Below, one piece after another: positions 53,484 through 61,741 of a DNA stretch of 64,000 nucleotides (position 1 is the first letter of the stretch; each line of letters begins with the position of its first letter). This DNA comes from Photobacterium kagoshimensis. GTDB lineage: Bacteria; Pseudomonadota; Gammaproteobacteria; Enterobacterales; Vibrionaceae. The translations under genes and the position numbers were made by a program. The notes beneath the pieces were generated by a model. It searched no databases, was not told where the DNA came from, and saw nothing but the letters and a program-made list of their open reading frames with translations. The stretch spans positions 342,621 to 406,620 of the forward strand of contig NZ_JAKJSO010000015.1 of assembly GCF_050337045.1 (NCBI RefSeq), read 5' to 3'.

Positions 53484-54794
53484 ATGAACACGACATTGAA
53501 AACACAAGATTTACTCGCCATAGGCTTAATGACATTTGCCCTTTTTCTTGGCGCAGGTAACCTGATTTTCCCACCATCAATGGGACTTGAAGCGGGAACA
53601 AATCTACTTCCTGCTATGATGGGTTTTTTGATCACTGCCGTTGGCCTGCCAGCGTTTACCTTAATTGTCTTAGGCCGTATCGCTAATACAAATAATCTAA
53701 CCAAAGCCTTGCCATCTTGGCTTGGTAAAGCATTTTGGGTTTTACTATTCACTTCAATCGGGCCAGCCTTTGGTATGCCTAGGGCTGTCACCGTGGCTTA
53801 TGAAATGGGCATTAAGCCTTTTGTTGAAGGCGACCACTTACTCCTTTTTACTCTTATCTTTTGTGGCATCACTTTATTACTTGCGTTCACTCCTGGAAAA
53901 CTTGTTGATTACATTGGCAAATTCATGACGCCAGCGCTGATATTAATGTTAATCGCACTATCAGTTGCCGCTCTGGTCTCACCATTAGGTGTACCACAAC
54001 TACCGAGTGCTGATTATCAAAATAGTGCAGTTACCCATGGTTTAATCCAAGGCTATATGACAATGGATGGTATTGCTGCCGTGGGGTTTGGTTGGGTGAT
54101 TATTCAAGCTATCAATGCCAAAGGTGTAACGGCACCTAAAGATGTTGCTCGTGTTTCACTTTATGTGGCAGGTATTTATGCCGTACTAATGGGCGCTTGT
54201 TACCTTGCGATGGGATATGTAGGTGCAACATCAAGTACTATCGCTAATGGTGCAACAAATGGTGGCGAGATCCTGACGCTTTACGTACACGGTATTTTTG
54301 GTGACTATGGTCAAGTCTTACTTGCAGCTATCATTATCATGGCATGCTTAACGACAACAGTAGGCCTAACAAATGCGAGCGCTGAATATTATCGCTCATC
54401 ATTTAAAGCGCCATTTATGCTCACATCTATCATTGTTGTTGCACTAACATGTGTTGTTGCTAACTTTGGCCTTGCGCAGATCATTCAGGTCAGTCTCCCT
54501 GCGATTCTACTGCTGTGCCCAGTTGCTATCGCACTGGTTATGGCTTCATTTGTCAGCTCAATCAATTCGAAAATCAAGCCTAGTCATGCCTCTGTTCTTG
54601 TCGTGACATTAGTGTTTGGTGCCATTGATGCACTGGCTATTTTAGACCTAATGCCTAGCAATGTTCATAACCAATTACAGGATACGCTTCCGCTGTACAA
54701 TGCACATGCTAGCTGGTTACTACCTTGTGTAATCGTACTAACATTCAACGCATTGTTCTCTATTGTCAATCAGCGAAAAGCATGTGTAGCTTAA
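53484..54794 (+). CDS. brnQ: Branched-chain amino acid transporter BrnQ, copy 2 (Ile leader)
   Basis: 436 residues, 12 predicted helices, same family and signatures as copy 1 (FALFLGAGNLIFPPSMGLEA, PRAVTVAYEMGIKPF, ACLTTTVGLTNASAEYY). ATG at 53484 with AGGA eight bases upstream (TAGGACAGTCAATG). It sits 119 bp after an Ile-rich leader. The two copies may differ in substrate preference or only in regulation; sequence alone does not tell. Confidence 0.93.
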   Translation: MNTTLKTQDLLAIGLMTFALFLGAGNLIFPPSMGLEAGTNLLPAMMGFLITAVGLPAFTLIVLGRIANTNNLTKALPSWLGKAFWVLLFTSIGPAFGMPRAVTVAYEMGIKPFVEGDHLLLFTLIFCGITLLLAFTPGKLVDYIGKFMTPALILMLIALSVAALVSPLGVPQLPSADYQNSAVTHGLIQGYMTMDGIAAVGFGWVIIQAINAKGVTAPKDVARVSLYVAGIYAVLMGACYLAMGYVGATSSTIANGATNGGEILTLYVHGIFGDYGQVLLAAIIIMACLTTTVGLTNASAEYYRSSFKAPFMLTSIIVVALTCVVANFGLAQIIQVSLPAILLLCPVAIALVMASFVSSINSKIKPSHASVLVVTLVFGAIDALAILDLMPSNVHNQLQDTLPLYNAHASWLLPCVIVLTFNALFSIVNQRKACVA

Positions 54795-54807
54795 TCGACT
54801 GACAATA

Positions 54808-54841
54808 AAAATCCCCTGTTTGCTCAGCACCAGGGGATTTT
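54808..54841. terminator. Terminator after brnQ-2
   Basis: Perfect 11-bp stem AAAATCCCCTG / CAGGGGATTTT with a 12-base loop and a T-run after it. The sequence also terminates the minus strand. Confidence 0.92.
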
Positions 54842-54937
54842 TCCATTTAGATGTGGATTAGTTAGTCTTGCGTTCAATTTGATATCAATATGGGATAGCA
54901 CTACTTGCATCATGTTTTGATTGGTATGTGTTGCCAT
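54824..54937 (-). CDS. Possible small protein, 37 aa, with strong ribosome site
   Basis: Minus-strand ATG at 54937 preceded by GGAGGA. The product starts MATHTNQNMMQVVLSHIDIK and ends NGKIPWC; the TGA lies inside the loop of the 54808-54841 hairpin. The excellent Shine-Dalgarno sequence argues for translation, the terminator overlap for a short specific transcript. No homologue recognised. Confidence 0.35.
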   Translation of the reverse strand: MATHTNQNMMQVVLSHIDIKLNARLTNPHLNGKIPWC

Positions 54938-55221
54938 CTGTCCTCCATAGACAGAAAAATTTCCGCTCATAAAGAAAATAGCAATGTTGCTTCTTTATGA
55001 TCTTATAGCGCGTTTTCATTCCTTTAAAATCAAATAACCATTTCATGGCACTATTTCTCTTTCCTCTAAACTTACAGCACCTAAAGTACTATAAAACAGA
55101 GTGCGTAAGAGAAACCGTCAATAATTTTGCGATGCATTCAACATTTTCGAACTTTGACCTTGTGCACAAATTCACTTGTTGACACAAGAGTAAATAGAAC
55201 CATAGTCACATACCGCATAAA

Positions 55222-55248
55222 AAAACGGCCACTCATCGCGGCCGTTTT
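55222..55248. terminator. Bidirectional terminator
   Basis: Perfect 9-bp stem AAAACGGCC / GGCCGTTTT with a 9-base loop. It lies 45 bp beyond the stop of the small minus-strand gene at 55294-55470 and fits as its terminator. Confidence 0.85.
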
Positions 55249-55293
55249 CACTAACTGAAGGTAAGTATTTTGGTAATACTCACTTAAAAATAC

Positions 55294-55470
55294 TTATTCA
55301 GGCTTACGCTTACCCGTCATAAAGTCGGATAAAATTTCTGGCGTCAACTCACCAGCATCTTCCAAGCGCTTTAGCTCTGCAACAATAGCTTGTTGCTCTT
55401 CTAGTGAAGGGATCGGCAATTCAGGTTCTTTTTTGATCGCTTCAGGATCAATCGATAGATTATCAAGCAT
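55294..55470 (-). CDS. Small conserved-looking protein, 58 aa
   Basis: ATG at 55470 to TAA at 55294. The product begins MLDNLSIDPEAIKKEPELPI, is strongly charged, and contains a helical SLEEQQAIVAELKRLEDAGE followed by LTPEILSDFMTGKRKPE. It has biased third-position use like flanking genes and is followed by a good terminator. Probably a real cytoplasmic small protein; the pattern of a short helix pair could mediate protein contacts. Function unknown. Confidence 0.6.
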   Translation of the reverse strand: MLDNLSIDPEAIKKEPELPIPSLEEQQAIVAELKRLEDAGELTPEILSDFMTGKRKPE

Positions 55471-56110
55471 GATTTATCTCACTAATACAAATTCTGTCCT
55501 GAGTATAACGTAATCCCAAAAAATAAGAATTGATCCCTTTACCTGCAATGTAGGAAATTTGGCTAAATGCTTAATTTAAAAGCATGTTCTTAGTATTGAA
55601 AATGTCAAGGGGGACTCTTACTCCAAGTTGCTATAACTTCTTAATCGATTATCTACTACATATATGAATGACTTGCTATATTTTTACTGACGTATAATGA
55701 CAGATTTAACGATACTAAGTAGCGCTAAAAAATGAGCAATCGCGACCGTAACGAAAACCCCCAGTAAACTTGCATCCATACACACAACGTCCTTGTTGGT
55801 TAATTAACATACAACCATAATGAATATTACGTATTCGCTAAACCCGCTAAACGAACTAGCGTTCAGATCAGAGCTGCTGAGTAGAACAAGCCATTAAATG
55901 GGAATACTTAACGGACTAGAAACTCAATTAATACATGGCACTAACTAATCAACCTATTATAAAACGTCGATCCCCTACTTTCGGATAATATCATTAAGGA
56001 ATATTAAGTGAAGTGCCAACAAAGGAAGTTAAATTAAACTAGGCTTTAGGTATTCGAACGAGAAGCCTTTGCAGTAGACAGCTTGGCCCTTAAATTTGCG
56101 GAACTATTTA
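55471..56110. other. Intergenic region, 640 bp, at the edge of the cassette array
   Basis: AT-rich, no ORF with a ribosome site, no integrase gene, no attI recognised. This is where an integron platform would be expected if the array were complete, since the attC sites are oriented with their proximal end to the left. Confidence 0.5.
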
Positions 56111-56911
56111 ATGAAAAACAAGGTAAATAGACAACAGAGCACTCCTGTGGCTCTTACCATCAAAGGCTCTGATGTTATCAATCCTTGCAGTTTGTCCAGT
56201 GCAGAAAAGGGACATTTGATTGATTCACTGTACCAGCTTCATTCAAAAATATTTAGTGGCGTCACACAAGAACAGTTTGTCTCATATGTGATTGATTCTC
56301 CAGCGGATTGGACGCGTATTCGCGTGTATAAAAATAGTCTCAATGAGTGGGTTGGATATTGTGTTGTCCACCGTTTTAACAAAGATATTTGTGGTCGACA
56401 CTTCGTCATTTTCAGAGCAGAAGCTGGCATTTTACGAGCATATCGTGGACGTAGTCAGACCTTATGGTTTGCCTTTAATGAAGCAATAAAGTATCGAATA
56501 AGGCACCCATTTCGTGAGGTCTATTATCTCGGTTCTTTTGTTCATCCTTCTGTTCTGTATATGTTCTCCCGCTATTTTAATCAATACTATCCACGTGGAA
56601 ATAGTCCCGTTCCAAATAAAACCAAAGAATTCATGCTGGAGTTAGCAAATATTTTCCATCTTGAACCGATTGCGAAGCAGGACGTGTTAGTCAGAAATGT
56701 TGGTTGGATAACAAATGATTCAGACGCAGACAGACACTTCTGGCTAAACCATACGAACCCGATAGTTAAATTTTATATTCGCATTAACCCGGGGTATATA
56801 AACGGGAATGGCCTGCTCACACTGGTGCCCCTGACTTTCAGTAATATTTTCACATCATTAGTTAAGTTCATGCGAAATAAACTGGCAAAGCGCTTTTCCC
56901 AAACACGATGA
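56111..56911 (+). CDS. Uncharacterised protein, possibly GNAT-fold acyltransferase
   Basis: 266 residues from the ATG at 56111; a TTG at 56096 is in frame. The middle (RIRVYKNSLNEWVGYCVVHR, then FVIFRAEAGILRAYRGRSQT) has the strand-loop-helix look of a GNAT acetyl-CoA site (RGRSQT where R-x-x-G-x would be), followed by REVYYLGSFVHPSVLYMFSRY, similar to the C-terminal part of that fold. This is inference; no family name is certain. The stop overlaps a following ATG (ATGA) that opens into the repeated element at 56928. It is not an integrase: no Arg-His-Arg-Tyr pattern. Confidence 0.55.
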   Translation: MKNKVNRQQSTPVALTIKGSDVINPCSLSSAEKGHLIDSLYQLHSKIFSGVTQEQFVSYVIDSPADWTRIRVYKNSLNEWVGYCVVHRFNKDICGRHFVIFRAEAGILRAYRGRSQTLWFAFNEAIKYRIRHPFREVYYLGSFVHPSVLYMFSRYFNQYYPRGNSPVPNKTKEFMLELANIFHLEPIAKQDVLVRNVGWITNDSDADRHFWLNHTNPIVKFYIRINPGYINGNGLLTLVPLTFSNIFTSLVKFMRNKLAKRFSQTR

Positions 56912-56927
56912 GACTACCGAAAGCCCT

Positions 56928-57230
56928 AAAGCAGCTTGCCTACCATGATGAAGTGCAATTAAAAGCTGCTCAGATTAAGCGCGACAAACACGCGGCCCAA
57001 ATTAAAGCCGCGAACATCGCCCACAATTCTATTTCTTTCGGCAACCACCAAAATGTAACCACTTCCCTGCCAGCGAACCGACCACATTATTGAAAGCGGC
57101 TATCCTCGATAATAGTGCGGTAATGGCAGAGAGATTTAAGAACGAGTAAGTACGCGGAGCATCAACTACTACGGCCGAACCATGGTTAAACCAAAAACAG
57201 AAGTTGGCGTGGTGACCTGCGAACATTCAC
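56928..57230 (+). repeat. Dispersed cassette-associated repeat, copy 1 (shortened)
   Basis: Begins AAAGCAGCTTGCC and ends near GCGAACATTCAC. It matches copy 2 (61845-62308) closely at both ends but lacks about 120-150 bases of its middle. A frame without stops runs through its first part (KRDKHAAQIKAANIAHN), opened by the ATG at 56908; I do not consider it a proven gene. The remaining 170 bp to dfrA have no attC I can recognise. Confidence 0.75.
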
Positions 57231-57406
57231 TTCCCCATCACAAAGAAGCACGTTATGTGAAGTACAATAACGGAAATACATTATGCCGACCATCATTACA
57301 ACAACCACAAAATACTTAAAAAACCACACTATAAGCCAATAAAGTAGGCGGGCAATGTAAGCAAAACTTGATAAATCATGTTTCAACTCAGCTCGTCACC
57401 AAGGTA

Positions 57407-57880
57407 TTACGATTTTTGCCATATACGGTATGTGTAGTTGATGTTTGACTCAAAACACTGCTCAAATACCAAACGATAATTATCGGGCACTTCCGGAAAG
57501 GTAATATCTCCATCAATCGATTTATGGACTGTAGATATATGCAAAATATCGGCTTTATCAATAGTGCTTTTGTAAACTTCACCTCCACCTGAGACAATTA
57601 CATGATTCGTATAATTTGAAAGTTCTTCAAGCGCACTCTCAATTGAAGGAAAAATAAGCACATTTTGAGCATGTGATTTTAGTGCTGATCTTGTAACTAC
57701 CGCATACTTTCTATTAGGCAACACACCCATAGATTCAAAAGTCTTTCGCCCAACAAGTAGCCACTGATTATATGTCAGTGCTTTAAACAGCAACTGCTCT
57801 CCTTTTACCGACCACGGAATATCGGGACCACAACCTATAACTCCATTTTCAGAAATAGCCGCTATTAATGATATCTTCAT
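57407..57880 (-). CDS. DfrA-family dihydrofolate reductase (DfrA1/DfrA6-like)
   Basis: 157 residues from the ATG at 57880 with GAGGAAA just upstream; an upstream extension to 57910 is unlikely. MKISLIAAISENGVIGCGPD, IPWSVKGEQLLFKALTYNQW, LLVGRKTFESMG, LPNRKYAVVTRS and HVIVSGGGEVYKS match the DfrA1 family from class 1 and 2 integrons nearly residue for residue, with exactly the same length; the C-terminal half (GDITFPEVP, SNINYTYRIWQKS) also resembles DfrA6. Such enzymes reduce dihydrofolate and many confer trimethoprim resistance. The gene lies antisense to the orientation of the attC sites, so it would need a promoter in or beyond its attC, which is split by an IS. Confidence 0.93.
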   Translation of the reverse strand: MKISLIAAISENGVIGCGPDIPWSVKGEQLLFKALTYNQWLLVGRKTFESMGVLPNRKYAVVTRSALKSHAQNVLIFPSIESALEELSNYTNHVIVSGGGEVYKSTIDKADILHISTVHKSIDGDITFPEVPDNYRLVFEQCFESNINYTYRIWQKS

Positions 57881-57916
57881 GATTTTCCTCGTAGGGTTAA
57901 CGCTTGCCACTTATGA

Positions 57917-59199
57917 ATCCCCACAAAATACCTTTGTAGTTCAATAAGTAGACACGCACCTTACCTTCTGATCTAATGAGTTCACCACAAACACAAAAGA
58001 TTGAAAACAAGATGCGTGATATTCAAATACTACACGAGTCGCTGGAAAATCAATGCCCGAAGATTCAAAAAAAGAGACTAAAATCACTCATGGACTCGGT
58101 GCAATCATTGCTTAGCAATAATGCACTTACGCTTACTTTGCTAGGGCGCTCACTTCCTTCAAAGGCCAAAACGAAACACTGTATTAAGCGCGTTGACCGT
58201 TTATTAGGTAATAATCACCTGCACCACGACAAACTCGATATTTATCGGTGGCACTGTCATCAATTTTGTTCGGTCAATGCACACCTATTGTCTTAGTCGA
58301 TTGGGCTGATATCCGCAAATATGGTACTAAGAGCATCTATTGCTGTAGATGGTCGTTCTGTTACGCTTTTCGAGCAAACTTTTACTTTCAAAACTACAAC
58401 TCTCCACGTAGTCATCAAAAGTTTCTCGATAACTTTAAAGCTGTTTTACCCTCGCATGTCATCCCTATCATCGTGACTGATGCTGGCTTTCGTAATACAT
58501 GGTTTAGACAAGTTAATAACATGGGTTGGTGTTATCTTGGACGCGTAAGAGGTGATGTAAACGTCTTAATAAAAAACCAATGGCAACACATCAAGCAGTT
58601 GTTTAATCAAGCGAATAGCAAACCTAAGTATGTCGGATTCACACAGCTAGCCAAGCGAAAGTCATTGCAATGTCATCTTCATCTCTATAAAAAACAAACA
58701 CCTAAAAAACGTAAAGATCGGCCAAAAGGTCGAGAACACTTCTCCGCCCAGGTTGTGCATAAGAAGTCAGCACTAGAACCTTGGCTGCTGGCGACTAATA
58801 TCTCAACCAATATATTTTCATCTCGATGTATCATCAGGCTCTATACCAAACGCATGCAAATTGAAGAAACATTCCGAGACTTAAAAAGTCCACAATATGG
58901 TTTTGGCTTACGCCAAAGCCGCACTCATGACCCTAAGCGCTTCGACATTTTACTGCTCATTGATCTGCTCACTTTTATGGTCTATTGGTGGTTTGGAATA
59001 ATTGCAGAACATAACGGTTGGCACCGTCACTTTCAGGCCAATTCAATAAAAGACCGACGCGTTTTATCATTTGTTAGGCTAGGAAAAGAGGTCTTACGAC
59101 GGCAGGAATATCACATCAACGAACCAGCAATTCGTTGGGCGCAATCCACCCTAATTCTAATGGCAAGGAACAATTATCGTGCGTAAATTATGTGGGGAT
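57917..59199 (+). mobile_element. IS4-family insertion sequence, degenerate
   Basis: About 1283 bp bounded by imperfect inverted repeats: ATCCCCACAAAAT at the left and the complement ATCCCCACATAAT at the right (12 of 13 bases). It contains one transposase frame, broken by frameshifts. No clear target duplication is visible (TTATGA on the left, CCGCCA on the right). Confidence 0.75.
57976..59186 (+). pseudogene. Frameshifted IS4-family transposase
   Basis: The N-terminal part reads from ATG 57976 to DIYRWHCHQFCSVNAH, where a frameshift near 58275 is needed to continue as PIVLVDWADIR. A second shift near 58318 brings in MVLRASIAVDGRSVTLFEQT and a third near 58400 returns to NYNSPRSHQKFLDNF. 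The remaining frame to 59186 is intact, with DAGFRNTWFRQV (second catalytic Asp) and the Y-x2-R-x3-E-x6-K signature in YTKRMQIEETFRDLKS. Three lesions mean that the element is dead unless complemented. DDE transposase of the IS4 group. Confidence 0.85.
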
Positions 59200-59386
59200 C
59201 CGCCAGCGCCTGCCATAAAACGCCAGCAACGCATTACGATTATTTCAAATGACCACCGTAAACACCATAGCCAATTCAGACCTAGAATGCCGAGCGTTGG
59301 TGGTCGTTTTGATGGCCTTGTTAAGCAACTGTACACCCCATAGGCATATGGTATAACATACCACCACACTAGATATAGAGGCTGGA

Positions 59387-60031
59387 ATGAGAACAATAAC
59401 AACAATCACTAATAGGCTATCAATAATTAAAGCAATTGATGAATGCAATACACTCGGGCACGAAGCCTTCTTAGAAAAATACAATTACAAACAATCACGA
59501 TCCTACTTTCTCCTTTATAAAGGACTTGAATACCCATCTAAAGCAATTGTTGGAGTTGCTTATAGATTTCAGCACTCTAGCTCAGCACTAGCAGCTAATG
59601 AATTTAATGGAGGTAATGCAACAGTAAGACCCCTTTTGGAGAACTTAGGGTTTACTGTCATTCAACGTTCAGTTGACGACCAACCAGAGAAGCTACCAGA
59701 AGAGGTATCTGGTAACTACGATGAAGGCAACGTAATACAAGTCAAAGTAAATAAATACGAACGCAGTAGAGCTGCTCGTAAAGCTTGTATTGAAATTCAT
59801 GGCACTGTTTGCATTGCGTGTAGTGCAGATCTAGGCAAGATATATGGAGCAAAGTATCAAGGTTTCATCCACATTCATCACGTAAGACCTTTAAGCACCT
59901 TAAAAGCCAACTACAAAGTAAGCCCTGAAAAAGATCTAGTTCCTCTTTGCCCGAACTGTCACGCAATTGTTCACTTTTCTCAGACACCTTTATCCATCAG
60001 CCAACTTAAACAGCTAATCTCAAAGGAATAA
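59387..60031 (+). CDS. HNH endonuclease with ScoMcrA-like N-terminal domain (cassette gene)
   Basis: 214 residues. The N-terminal 80 residues (AIDECNTLGHEAFLEKYNY, SRSYFLLYKGLEYPSKAIVG) resemble the head domain that precedes HNH or sulfur-recognition modules in ScoMcrA-like type IV restriction enzymes. The C-terminal HNH/McrA fold has CIACSADLG, FIHIHHVRPLS and DLVPLCPNCHAIVH, with four Cys for structural zinc and the HH-x-x-P catalytic motif. It probably cuts DNA and may restrict phage or modified DNA. It is the first gene of a two-gene cassette and ends one base before the next ATG. Confidence 0.8.
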   Translation: MRTITTITNRLSIIKAIDECNTLGHEAFLEKYNYKQSRSYFLLYKGLEYPSKAIVGVAYRFQHSSSALAANEFNGGNATVRPLLENLGFTVIQRSVDDQPEKLPEEVSGNYDEGNVIQVKVNKYERSRAARKACIEIHGTVCIACSADLGKIYGAKYQGFIHIHHVRPLSTLKANYKVSPEKDLVPLCPNCHAIVHFSQTPLSISQLKQLISKE

Positions 60032-60032
60032 A

Positions 60033-60464
60033 ATGAAGACGATTTTTCTTATTTCTTGCGTGAGCAAGAAAAAAGACATTCAGTGTATGGCTAGTGAACT
60101 TTATATAAGTCCGCTATTTAAATTAAATTACGAGTTTGCAACCAAACAAAACCCTGCTGAAATATACATCCTTTCGGCAGAGTACGGGCTAGTAACGCCC
60201 TATGAACAGATTGAGCCATATGATAAAACCTTAAATAATATGAAGAATCATGAAATTCAACTTTGGGCAGATAAGGTGTTGCATTCACTGAAAAAGCTAC
60301 AGAACATCGATAACTGCAAATTTATAATTCTCGCAGGAGAGAGATATCGTCGTCACTTAACCCCAGAGTTAAAGCACTATAACGTTCCGTTAAAAGGCTT
60401 GACGATTGGAAAGCAACTGCAAAAACTCAAAGTCCTGATTAATGATGGCCAGAGTGTTGCCTAA
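60033..60464 (+). CDS. DUF6884-like protein, partner of the HNH cassette gene
   Basis: 143 residues. ISCVSKKKDIQCMASELYIS near the N-terminus, then EIYILSAEYGLVTPYEQIEPYD, and FIILAGERYRRHLTPELKHY form a Rossmann-like alternating pattern typical of DUF6884, found with restriction and defence genes. No catalytic assignment is known to me. AGGA precedes the ATG at 60033. Its stop codon TAA lies in the R'' box of the following attC (CCTAACG). Confidence 0.7.
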   Translation: MKTIFLISCVSKKKDIQCMASELYISPLFKLNYEFATKQNPAEIYILSAEYGLVTPYEQIEPYDKTLNNMKNHEIQLWADKVLHSLKKLQNIDNCKFIILAGERYRRHLTPELKHYNVPLKGLTIGKQLQKLKVLINDGQSVA

Positions 60465-60564
60465 CGCCTACAATAAGGTGTGCCAACGCTGAACTAACAA
60501 AGCACACCGAACTCCATACCAAAAATGCCGAGTGTAATGCATCACCTTGATTGTTTTGTTATGT
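60460..60564 (+). repeat. attC recombination site 1 (type B)
   Basis: From CCTAACG (R'') to GTTATGT (R'), about 105 bp, with the internal pair AAGGTGTGCCAACGCTG and GCCGAGTGTAATGCATCACCTT as complementary arms. It closes the HNH/DUF6884 cassette. Confidence 0.85.
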
Positions 60565-60918
60565 TTCTGACTTCCTGCTGTGAACTAGCAACATTAGGGA
60601 CGTCGCCAAGAGTGTTGCCATTACATCATTTAAATCGAATATTCTAGCTGTCCAATATTGCTCTGTCTCATAAGTCAGTGCACCCACCGTAATGAACAGT
60701 GTATATATTTTGAACTTTAAAGGTTCGATATCTCTTTTAACCAGTGGTATGAACGATATCAAGCCAAATAGATACAAAAAGCTTGGAGATGAACCCAATA
60801 AAACGTCGATTAATTCGTTAACACCATAGTAATTGGTTCTAATAGCTTTAACGATTATTGCTAAAACCAAACACATAATGAAACTAATTAGATAAAAATT
60901 AGTACTTCGTAATTTCAC
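60559..60918 (-). CDS. Small polytopic membrane protein (cassette gene)
   Basis: 119 residues from a GTG at 60918 with GGAG five bases upstream. Four hydrophobic segments are visible (LISFIMCLVLAIIVKAI, SSPSFLYLFGLISFIPLV, IYTLFITVGALTY, VMATLLATSLMLLVH) with an acidic/aromatic loop TYETEQYWTAR. The gene fills its cassette and runs antisense to the attC orientation; its stop overlaps the R' box of the previous attC. No family recognised; small membrane proteins of this sort are common in superintegron cassettes. Confidence 0.65.
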   Translation of the reverse strand: MKLRSTNFYLISFIMCLVLAIIVKAIRTNYYGVNELIDVLLGSSPSFLYLFGLISFIPLVKRDIEPLKFKIYTLFITVGALTYETEQYWTARIFDLNDVMATLLATSLMLLVHSRKSET

Positions 60919-60935
60919 AGGATCTCCATAGAAAA

Positions 60936-61062
60936 GGGCTAACGCCCAATTAAGGTGTGAAGCACGCTACCACAGTACTTAATTTGACTACCGTAAACAC
61001 TAAACTCAACCCAAACCAAAAATGCCAAGCGTGCTGAATCACTCTTAAATTGTTTGTTAGGC
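60936..61062 (+). repeat. attC recombination site 2 (type B)
   Basis: From GGGCTAACGC to GTTAGGC, about 127 bp. It shares AATTAAGGTGTGAAGCACG and the right arm GCCAAGCGTGCTGAATCAC with the type B pattern. Confidence 0.85.
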
Positions 61063-61064
61063 AA

Positions 61065-61727
61065 TTATTCCAACAAGTACGTCAGTAGAAATCTTTCGAT
61101 GTCAGATATCATTACTCTTACATCTTCACGAGCAAACTCATCGTGCTTGCCATGTGCAGCGCTATTTCTAATACCTGCAATAGCTGTAATTCGTTTTTGT
61201 TGTAGTGAGTTATAAACGCCAGCTTTGGTTAAATCAGCATTCATTTTGTCCATCTTCCCATGAGGGATATTATTTCTATCGCAAAGTTCTCTTAAGCTAG
61301 TTTCTAAAACGATGCCAGCGATAACAGCACTTGCGGTTGGATAGTTTGATGTAAGTAGTTCAGTAGCTTGTTCTAATTCACTATCAAACACTTCCGCTTG
61401 AACCAAGGTTCTCACCGATATCAGGTAGCCACCTTCAAAGTCATCACGAGCAGCATTAAAAATTGCTTTTAGCCGTTTGAATACCGAAAGGTTTGACTCA
61501 AATGAAGTTGGATTTTCACCGGCAACAAACTCCGAGTAATGCTCTGAATCTTTACCACAGCTGTTAGCGATCAAGCTTTTCGCTTTGATGCGCCACTCAT
61601 CTAGTGTGTTCTGATCAACATACTCAACACCTTGTGAGTAAGTTCCCGTGCCCATCCTTTTAGTAGATAACACTACTTCAGACTGTTGCTCTAATTCTTC
61701 AAACCTTTTCAGGTGCTTTTTGTTCAT
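61065..61727 (-). CDS. HEPN-motif protein, abortive-infection-like (cassette gene)
   Basis: 220 residues from the ATG at 61727 with GGAG five bases upstream. The N-terminal half is helical and charged. The C-terminal half (SAVIAGIVLETSLRELCDRN, KMNADLTKAGVYN, ITAIAGIRNSAAHGKHDEF) ends with a motif R-N-x3-H (RNSAAH), the catalytic signature of HEPN ribonucleases, then a DUF4145-like ending DVRVMISDIERFLL. HEPN proteins often act as toxins or phage-defence RNases. No antitoxin gene is visible in the same cassette. Antisense to the attC orientation, with start codon 14 bases from the attC. Confidence 0.7.
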   Translation of the reverse strand: MNKKHLKRFEELEQQSEVVLSTKRMGTGTYSQGVEYVDQNTLDEWRIKAKSLIANSCGKDSEHYSEFVAGENPTSFESNLSVFKRLKAIFNAARDDFEGGYLISVRTLVQAEVFDSELEQATELLTSNYPTASAVIAGIVLETSLRELCDRNNIPHGKMDKMNADLTKAGVYNSLQQKRITAIAGIRNSAAHGKHDEFAREDVRVMISDIERFLLTYLLE

Positions 61728-61741
61728 ATTGTCTCCAATTG

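Larger units (their letters stand above)
57897..59326 (+). repeat. attC site of the dfrA cassette, split by an insertion sequence
   Basis: The left end TTAACGCTTGCCA (57897-57909) and the right part from about 59209 (TGCCATAAAACGCCAGCAAC) to GTTAAGC (59320-59326) together match the intact VCR-like attC at 62445-62567, including the right-arm block GCCGAGCGTTGGTGGTCG. The IS copy at 57917-59199 lies between. As it stands the attC is unlikely to recombine. Confidence 0.75.

Noticed and set aside
56111..56911. Candidate integron integrase at the left edge of the array
   Set aside because: No tyrosine-recombinase motifs; the pattern is closer to an acyltransferase fold.
56908..57093. 61-codon ORF coupled to the preceding stop (ATGA)
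   Set aside because: It lies inside the dispersed repeat, and copies 2 and 3 lack the start context; listed as repeat instead of gene.
57029..57226. 65-codon minus-strand frame in repeat copy 1
   Set aside because: No ribosome site; not preserved in copy 2.
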